Notes under the pieces: model-generated
What the model was told of the DNA's origin: nothing
The model's database searches: none
What the model saw: only the letters and a program-made list of their open reading frames with translations
Shown here: one piece after another, positions 57,402 to 64,000 of the stretch
Layout of the letters: each line of letters begins with the position of its first letter
Position numbering within the stretch: position 1 is the stretch's first letter
Assembly (NCBI GenBank): GCA_025677825.1
Contig: JAIXMO010000023.1
Location: 186,001-250,000 of the forward strand
DNA from: Helicostylum pulchrum
Taxonomy: Eukaryota; Mucoromycota; Mucoromycetes; Mucorales; Mucoraceae
Direction of reading: 5' to 3'
Length of the DNA: 64,000 nt
Made by a program: the position numbers and the translations under genes

Positions 57402-59366
57402 ATGACATTTATTATTGGTATAAGTACGTAAAAACTAAAAAAAAATTTAAAACAAAATACATTGTTGCTAATAAATTAAACTTTGCTTGTAGTTAAAGTC
57501 CTTTTTATTTCGCTTTTGGCAACAGTCTCTGTCAACTGCGCTCAAAATGTTACCTACAGTGTTGTATCTTATTCTTCTAGTGAGCGACATTCGTTAGCGG
57601 TGATGATCGATAATGATAAAACGCTATATCATTTATTAGTATCACCAGATACCCCTTATATTTTCACGGGTAGTGCGCCTATGGCTACAATCGGGTACAA
57701 GTACGCAACAATAAGTACTTTTAAACAGAAACATATCGAACCTTTTTCTCGGGCACCCGTTGTAAACACCACCTACAATGAGGTGTATGGTATATCGAAG
57801 AACACATACCTTATTCCAGAGCTTCCGCAAACGTACCCTCCTTTATCCTCCATTAACAGGTTGAGCTCAGGTATTCACAAAGACGGCCAAATCCCTACGT
57901 TGTTTTTATCTGGGTCGAAAGCTGATGTCAGAAATATTCACTCAAACGTTTATTCAAAAATTAAGATTAATTTGAATTTAACGTATATTGGGTAAAAAAG
58001 AAAAAAGATGTAAGGCTTTTTTTTTTTGTATTAACCAAAATGTAATAGATTAAGTGAGGTTCATGCATTGAATGCAGTTGAGGTGAAAATTTCTGGAAGG
58101 GGTACTAGGTTCTCCCCTAAGTCTTCTTATAAACTAGATTTTGGTAAAAAAGGTAGTTTGTTTGGTTATCGAAGACTCAAGTTACGCTCGCTTAGCACAG
58201 ATCCTTCTTATCTTCGGGAAAAGATATGTTACGATATGATAAACTCTTTTGGTTTAGCTTCCAGTGGTTTTTCATTTGTGAGGTAAGCGAAGAAAAAAAA
58301 GAAAAGAAAAAAAAAGCTTATTTATTCATTAACAAAAAAAAATAGAGTATTTATCAATAATAAACCATTTGGATTATTTGGACTTCAAGAAGATTTTGAT
58401 GAAGTATGGTTGCCAAACGAGTTTAATAATGGCGATAAAGCAAACTATAATCAAGGAACGCTTTATACTGGTAAAATACGAGCAGGGTTACGTTATCTTG
58501 GTGAGAATGAAACACTCTATGTATCAACAGACAATCCGTTTAAACAGCCTACGTATGAGATTGAAGAAGCCCCTAGAAAAAACGGAGAAAAGTCAGCTGC
58601 TAGCTTCCAACGACTCATTGATTTTACCAAGTTTTTGGTGAACGCACCATCAACTGAACCAAATTCAGTTGCTCTTTGGAACCAACAGATAGATACAGAA
58701 AGTGTATTACGAAGGTATATACATACAAAAGTATTTTACAAAATAAGTCGACTAAAAAATTATATTTATAGTCTCGCATTAGAACAGTTCCTAGGAAGTA
58801 GTGATGGTTATATTACGGCAGCTTGCAATTACAATCTATTTACCAACGCCAATCAAAATGATCAACTTGTTTATATTCCTAGTGATATGGATATGACTTT
58901 AGGCTCATCAAGTCTGTATAGTGTAAATACTACACTATACAGACGATTTGAAGATCATCCTAAATTTAACATTTCGCGCCCTTTATTTTATAATATCCTT
59001 AAAGTACCAGAGTTTAAATTAGTATTTAATGATATGGTTGCAAGTGCTTATAACAATTTGGAGTTGGTGTATAGCCGGATTAATGCACTTTCAAGTCTCA
59101 TCCAGGAAGACGTTTCTAATGACGTTTCGATTGTCAGAAACTACGTAGTTTTACCACCCTATTCTATTGCTCGAAAATTGATCAAGGTGTCAATTAAAGA
59201 AGGAATATTTGAGGACGGAGACGCTTTCTTGGATTTTTTTTCAAGAACTCAGAAAGAGAAAATTTCGTTTGAAGAAGCAGTCAACGGCACAATTAACAAA
59301 CCTTCTCTTATGGGATTAAAACAATGGATTTCCATGTCAGCTAACTCCTATTTGAAAAGCAAATAA
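57402..59366 (+). CDS. CotH-family secreted protein
   Basis: 572 aa; exons 57402-57423 (22 nt), 57493-57991, 58049-58282, 58346-58714, 58772-59366. The tiny first exon supplies Met and completes a signal peptide (MTFIIGIIKVLFISLLATVS, cleavage near NCA/QN). The CotH kinase-like core follows: KISGRGTRFSPKSSYKLDF, LKLRSLSTDPSYLREKICYD, VFINNKPFGLFGLQEDFDEVW, QFLGSSDGYI, and YIPSDMDMTL (Asp-x-Asp typical of the domain). CotH proteins of Mucorales are cell-surface proteins, some acting as host-binding invasins; the bacterial relatives are spore-coat kinases. I see no hydrophobic C-terminal GPI signal (ends SANSYLKSK), so this one is probably secreted or retained by other means. Intron 4 (57 nt) is in frame and stop-free. 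Confidence 0.88.
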
Positions 59367-59630
59367 GCAGAAAAAAAAAAACTTATCATATACCGCCATA
59401 ATAATATAATTGCATAAATAAAAAGACTATTTTTTAGTTTTTTTGTCACTCCCTAATAATTGGAGCTAAGTACGGATTTATACTATTATTACAAAATTAA
59501 ATGTATAGTCAGGGCTTTTTTTTTTTTTTTTAGTCTAGGATGATAGCCACGATTTTAATTTCAATACATTCTATGTGGGCGCGTGCACTTGTGCCTTTTT
59601 TTCATAAATACTAACATTCACAATGCAAAC

Positions 59631-59662
<32 letters not shown>

Positions 59663-60501
59663 TGTAAAGACGGATTTACCGAGAAAAAAAAAAAAAAAAG
59701 AAAAATTAGTTACGTATCACCGATCAATTTGAAAAAAATAAAGGGGATAAACCCAAGCAATGGAACTTCTCAAACTTTCTCTGTCCAATATTTTAAATTT
59801 TACAAATCCGCACCTCCATCTGTCAAAAAAGGCATGAATTTTTTAAAAGTATTTATTCAACTTTTTTTTTGTAGTACCTCTTGGTGATGATAGAAAAAAA
59901 GGCTTAAAAATAAATTCGGAGACCAATGGATGAGGGCCGACAATTGTTACACATATGTCTGCAAGGGAAATATTGTTATAAAACGGTATATAAACAAGTA
60001 TGTGATATGTGTTCTTTTAAGAAAAATAAGTAGATCTTTTGACCACTAAAAAGGCAAAGCAATAAGATTTCTTTATGTACGTAACACATTTGTATATGTA
60101 TAAATATATCTACGAAAACTATTAGAACGAAGTAACTGTGTAAGTAGTGAGGAAATTTCTTTATTAAATATGTGTTTTACACACCCCTTTTTTATCCACC
60201 ACACCTAATAATAAAAAACTCCGCCAAGAAAATTATAAATGTAATCATTCCAAGTTAAAAGGAGGTTTTTAGTTTGCATTGTGTACTCCTACGTTTTATT
60301 TTTAGAGCTTATATTGCTAGGCAACCGCCAAAAAAAACTCGTCGCCGATCTTGTTCTATTTTTAACAAAAAGGAGTTTTTTTTTTTAAAAAAAAAAAAAA
60401 AAGTATTTATAGTGAAAAGAAAAATATATAAAAACTCTCTTTTTTTCCCCCTTTTATAATTATTATAGAAAAAAAAATAACAATAATACTTGCTTGAAAA
60501 A
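59367..60501. other. 1.1 kb intergenic with an A29 run
   Basis: AT-rich with homopolymers, including A29 at 59631-59659 and another A run at 59681-59698. No gene or RNA feature seen. Confidence 0.5.
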
Positions 60502-60993
60502 ATGACTGCAATTTCAATGGTTCCTAATAATAACAACAATGATGGCTCTTGCCTTGTTTCTTCAAGAAAGAGAAAGAGAAGAGCGGAATTACATGTTCGT
60601 TTCTGTACACAACCTGAAGTTATTGTATACACTTATTCCCAATCAGATTATGACAGAAGCGGTTTATTCCCTGACGCTAAAAAGGAAGATCAACAAAATC
60701 AACAGTTTATTTTCAGACTTTCAATTAACTTTGTTCAAAATCAACCAGAGATAATCCAACAACCACCATTATTTAAAAAGAAGTCAAAGTTTAATAACAA
60801 TAACAATAATAGTCAACGACCAAAGCTTTCTATCGATACAAGTAATTTACACGGTCCACTTTACTTTACAAACATGACAACCAATCATCAAAAGAAGCAG
60901 GAAATCATCATAGACGAAGATGAAACCAATGCTATTGATTTAGTAACAAAGGAAAACACTAGAAGAAATAGCTTACCGCTTGTATCATGTTAA
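60502..60993 (+). CDS. 163-aa Asn-rich orphan
   Basis: Single exon from the first ATG. Low-complexity Asn runs at both ends, a basic KRKRRAE patch followed by the best-conserved-looking block HVRFCTQPEVIVYTYSQSDY and YDRSGLFPD, and a C-terminal EDETNAIDLV and RRNSLP. The VRF...YTYS...YDRS block recalls short blocks in other fungal proteins of unknown function; VRF could be a degenerate PP1-binding RVxF motif, but this is speculative. Likely nuclear or cytosolic regulator. Confidence 0.45.
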   Translation: MTAISMVPNNNNNDGSCLVSSRKRKRRAELHVRFCTQPEVIVYTYSQSDYDRSGLFPDAKKEDQQNQQFIFRLSINFVQNQPEIIQQPPLFKKKSKFNNNNNNSQRPKLSIDTSNLHGPLYFTNMTTNHQKKQEIIIDEDETNAIDLVTKENTRRNSLPLVSC

Positions 60994-61875
60994 AACACAC
61001 ACTCTCTTGTAAAAAAAAATCTTTCCTTTTTGTAAATATAATATTCCTACTCCCTCCTTTTTTTTTTTCATTATATCCCTTATTCCATCTTTTATTGTAA
61101 CAATCTAATTATAATAACATTAATACTTACTACTGCTGCTTACTACCTAATAATAATAAAAAAGTTACTGTAAAAACATCATCATAAAATAGCCGGGTCT
61201 GTTGCCGTCGTCTCTTTCTCTCTTATTGTCTAGAACTTATTTAGTGTTGTGTCACTATCTCTCGATTTAGTTATTTTTAGCTACATTTTGAAGAATTCAG
61301 AAAAATTAGTAGTCTATTTATATTTTATTTTTTGCTACCCAAATTGAAAATGTAATAAAAAACGACAGGTTACAGTGTTCATTATTATATTGTTTGTTTG
61401 AAAAAAAAAATCAGGTTGTTCTTTTTATGTATCCATAGCAACAACTAATTTATCTTTATTTAGCACTGGAATTGAATTAAAAAAAAAGTAATCTGTGTCA
61501 CAACTAATGCTTTTGTGCAAAAAAAAAAAAAAAAAAGATACATGTTTTTCATTTTCCTTTTACTGTATAACCGGTGCTTAATACCGGTACTATAAATGAA
61601 AAAAGTCCTAATAAGCGATACTTACTACCTGTAATGGTGGCACTAAATATTCTCGATTTTCCTTTCGAGATTTATAATTACCACGCGCTTTTGACGTAGA
61701 ATTTTTGTTGTGCCTAGCCTGTAGAAACGTCGCAACGTGGCTAGTCATTAGCAAAGTATTGATATTACAATGTGCTAATAGTACCTTAAAATCATCATAT
61801 AATGAGAAACAACCAATGTTGGTCCCCTCCCCTAACAGTCACTCATAAACAGTCCTTACGAAAGAAAGCTGCAAT

Positions 61876-61929
<54 letters not shown>

Positions 61930-61954
61930 CTTTGGACGTGTTTATTCTTATACA
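60994..61954. other. Intergenic with T45 run
   Basis: AT-rich; the T45 run at 61880-61924 directly precedes the SSL1 leader. No gene seen. Confidence 0.5.
61880..61924. repeat. Poly-T tract of 45 nt
   Basis: Longest homopolymer in the window, 30 nt upstream of the SSL1 start codon. Its exact length is unlikely to be reliable in any assembly. Long poly(dA:dT) tracts exclude nucleosomes, which would suit a promoter. Confidence 0.9.
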
Positions 61955-63416
61955 ATGGCTTCTCGGAAACCAACAGACGAAGACTATATAGATGTCGATG
62001 ATACTTATGATGCTAACCAAGATGACGATGCAGGAACTGGAGGTTATGCTTGGGAAGAAGAGTATAAAAGAAGTTGGGATATTCTTCAAGAAGATTCTGA
62101 AGGTCGTTTAAGTAGTGTGGTCTCGCAGTTACAACAACAACGTAAACGTCGAAGGTATAATATATAGAGAGAGTATGATAATATGGCACACTGACTAAAA
62201 TACTGTTTATTTAGGTTATTAAAAGATACAGCTATTATTCAACGTGGTATTATTCGACATTTATTTTTAATCTTGGACTTGTCTGAAGCGATGAACGAAA
62301 AGGATTTACGACCTAGTCGTGTAGAGTTGACATTAACATACGCTCAACAATTTGTTATTGAATTTTTCGATCAGAACCCTATATCGCAACTCGGTATTAT
62401 CGCTACGAGAGACGGTATTGCGGAAAAGTTGACCGAGTTAAGTGGAAACCCAACAGATCATATTAAAGCGTTAAAGACCAAAAAGAATACAGAAACAAGT
62501 GGTGAGGCTTCTTTACAGAACTCATTACAGTTAGCTAGAGCTAGTATGTTGGGTGTGCCAAGTCATGGGTCAAAAGAGGTGTTGTTGATATTTGGGTCTC
62601 TTACTACGTGTGATCCGGGAGATATTCATGAAACGGTTGATTTATTAAAGAAGGAAATGGTTAGAGTAAATATTGTAGGACTTGCAGCTGAAGTACAGAT
62701 TTGTCGTGTATTATGTGAAACTACTAAAGGTAAAAAATAGAATATAGGATTGCAATAATGTGATTGCTGAAGAATAGTTCAACTTTTTAGGCAGTTATGG
62801 AATTGTATTAAATGAGGCTCATTATAAGGATTTGTTATTTGAAGTTGTTCCACCACCAGCGGTTTTACCCAACAAAAATACATCCAATCTAGTCACTATG
62901 GGATTCCCTAGAAGATTGATAGAAGACCAAGCTTCCTTTTGTGTGTGGTAAGGTTTTTTTATTTTCAGAGTTATGACATGTTGACATAATTTCGTTTGTT
63001 TTTCTAGTCATTCGAAATTGACGGTAGGAGGCTATATTTGCCCTAAATGTAAATCCAAAATTTGTGAATTACCGAGCGATTGTGATATATGTGGGTTGAC
63101 GCTGGTATCGTCACCTCATTTGGCTAGATCTTACCATCATTTATTCCCTGTCGATAATTTCGATGAAATTAAAGGCAACAGGTAACAAAAAAAAAAATAG
63201 AGAGGGAGACTCAGTTGAATACTAATGCATTATAAAAGTGAACATGGAACGCATTGTTTCTCTTGTTTAACACAGTTTGATAAGTTAGAAACATCTGGAG
63301 CGAAATTTTCATGTCCAAAGTGCGCGCAAGAGTTTTGCGCAGAATGTGATATATTTGTTCATGAAGTATTACATAATTGCCCCGGTTGTTGGAGCGTCGG
63401 TAAAAAATCAGTGTAG
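61955..63416 (+). CDS. SSL1: TFIIH core subunit Ssl1/p44
   Basis: 407 aa; exons 61955-62154, 62215-62729, 62791-62947, 63008-63181, 63239-63416. Part of the TFIIH core in transcription initiation and nucleotide excision repair, where it stimulates the Rad3/XPD helicase. Order: acidic start and [15 protein letters not shown] domain ([72 protein letters not shown]); zinc finger ([21 protein letters not shown]); C-terminal RING-like C4C4 finger ([27 protein letters not shown]). All zinc cysteines are present. Length is close to human p44 (395). The last acceptor (63238) follows a CTAAT branch-like sequence and keeps frame. Confidence 0.95.
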
Positions 63417-63646
63417 TTTTGTCTCGGAAAATTCGTCCCCCCAAAGAATCATAAAAGCTTTTTTGAAAAAAAAAGAAAGAGGGACGAACTTTCGTTTTTG
63501 TCGATGAAACGCAGCAATCATATTCTTTTCTTCTTCTTTTTTTTTGTTACCCTTGTATATAATTAAAACAAATTTATAAACAGAACCCCACAAAAAAGAA
63601 GGCTATTTTTCTTTTACTTTTTTACTTCTTTTTTTTTACTAGAAAA

Positions 63647-64000
63647 ATGTTTGGAGAATTACCACCAGAGTTAGTGTTGAATATAACATCGTTCATATCA
63701 TGCAGAGATTTATCAAGTTTACGCCTAGTATCTAAAATCTTTCGTACCTTTTGTGATCATCCTCGAAACTGGAAGTCAATTCATTTGAAGCCAGATTCAA
63801 TTTCTCTGTGGCAATTAACCGATCTCAAGTCGATCATATCACCTCACTTATTGCATATCCAGTCAATTTATATTTGGGGTGTCAGAGACAATATTATTTA
63901 CTACTTATTATCACAATGCAAAAACCTACAACATTTAACGATTTGCGGCTGGACGACACTATCAGATCACTGCCTTCGTATTGGACCTGCTCAGTCGCTA
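63647..64000 (+). CDS. F-box protein, N-terminal part
   Basis: Open to the window end (118 codons seen, no intron). Starts with a canonical F-box: MFGELPPELVLNITSFISCR then DLSSLRLVSKIFRTFCDHPRNW, expected to bind Skp1 in SCF ubiquitin ligases. What follows (HLLHIQSIYIWGV, CKNLQHLTICGW, LSDHCLRIGP) has leucine-rich-repeat spacing, so an F-box/LRR protein is likely. Substrate unknown. C-terminal part is outside the window. Confidence 0.85.
   Translation, partial: MFGELPPELVLNITSFISCRDLSSLRLVSKIFRTFCDHPRNWKSIHLKPDSISLWQLTDLKSIISPHLLHIQSIYIWGVRDNIIYYLLSQCKNLQHLTICGWTTLSDHCLRIGPAQSL

Noticed and set aside
1..64000. CRISPR arrays, rRNA, bacterial operons or plasmid features
   Set aside because: None seen; introns and gene content are clearly nuclear fungal.

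Overview
The window looks like nuclear DNA of a Mucoromycota fungus, most likely Mucorales. It is AT-rich and genes are dense on both strands. Introns are mostly 50-120 nt and often begin GTAAGT or GTAAAA. The gene set fits: a CotH-family secreted protein, a White-Collar-2-like PAS/GATA factor, HsbA-like secreted protein, CLIP-170, Cut8/Sts1, Treslin-like and coactosin-like proteins, plus decayed members of two nuclease-like families that I recall as expanded in Mucorales. No operons, CRISPR arrays, rRNA or convincing tRNA genes were seen. Gene models were built by hand from frame, splice-site and phase consistency; each multi-exon model closes in frame except where stated.

1-8 kb: 3' part of a VNX1-type cation/H+ antiporter, a small PAM2-motif protein (-), a frameshifted PD-(D/E)XK-like pseudogene (-) and mitochondrial processing peptidase beta. 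8-16.4 kb: a 1324-aa PH/leucine-rich-repeat protein, a single-pass mucin-like repeat protein, a bHLH factor (-) and an Efm2/Rrg1-type lysine methyltransferase (-). 16.7-24.2 kb: a 69-aa orphan, LSM1 (-), an Mpv17/Sym1 protein, a RecQ helicase of the Sgs1/BLM class and QCR2 (-). 25.8-37.6 kb: a Treslin/Sld3-like replication factor, a NIPA-like Mg transporter with a frameshifted tail, an ADF-H plus PH protein (-) and CLIP-170 (-). 39-50.4 kb: an Edc1/PNRC-like decapping activator, a coiled-coil orphan, Cut8/Sts1, the WC-2-like factor, MRPS33 (-), RRP17 (-), CCDC25 and a DUF726/TMCO4-like hydrolase (-). 52-64 kb: a degenerate EFSGG-family pseudogene, an AGTRAP-like membrane protein, an HsbA-like protein whose ATG is out of frame (-), CotH, an asparagine-rich orphan, SSL1 (TFIIH) and the start of an F-box protein.

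The most striking observation is in the CCDC25 homologue. The reading frame across its most conserved stretch closes only if a single-nucleotide exon (G at 46638) is spliced between two canonical GT-AG introns of 69 and 85 nt. The same window needs 13-nt, 14-nt, 22-nt and 28-nt exons elsewhere, so very short exons seem to be a habit of this genome. Other points of interest are the Treslin-type architecture in an early-diverging fungus, the coactosin-PH fusion, three tandem CCAAT-bearing repeats upstream of the WC-2-like gene, and two possible frame lesions (NIPA tail, HsbA start) that are either mutations or assembly errors.
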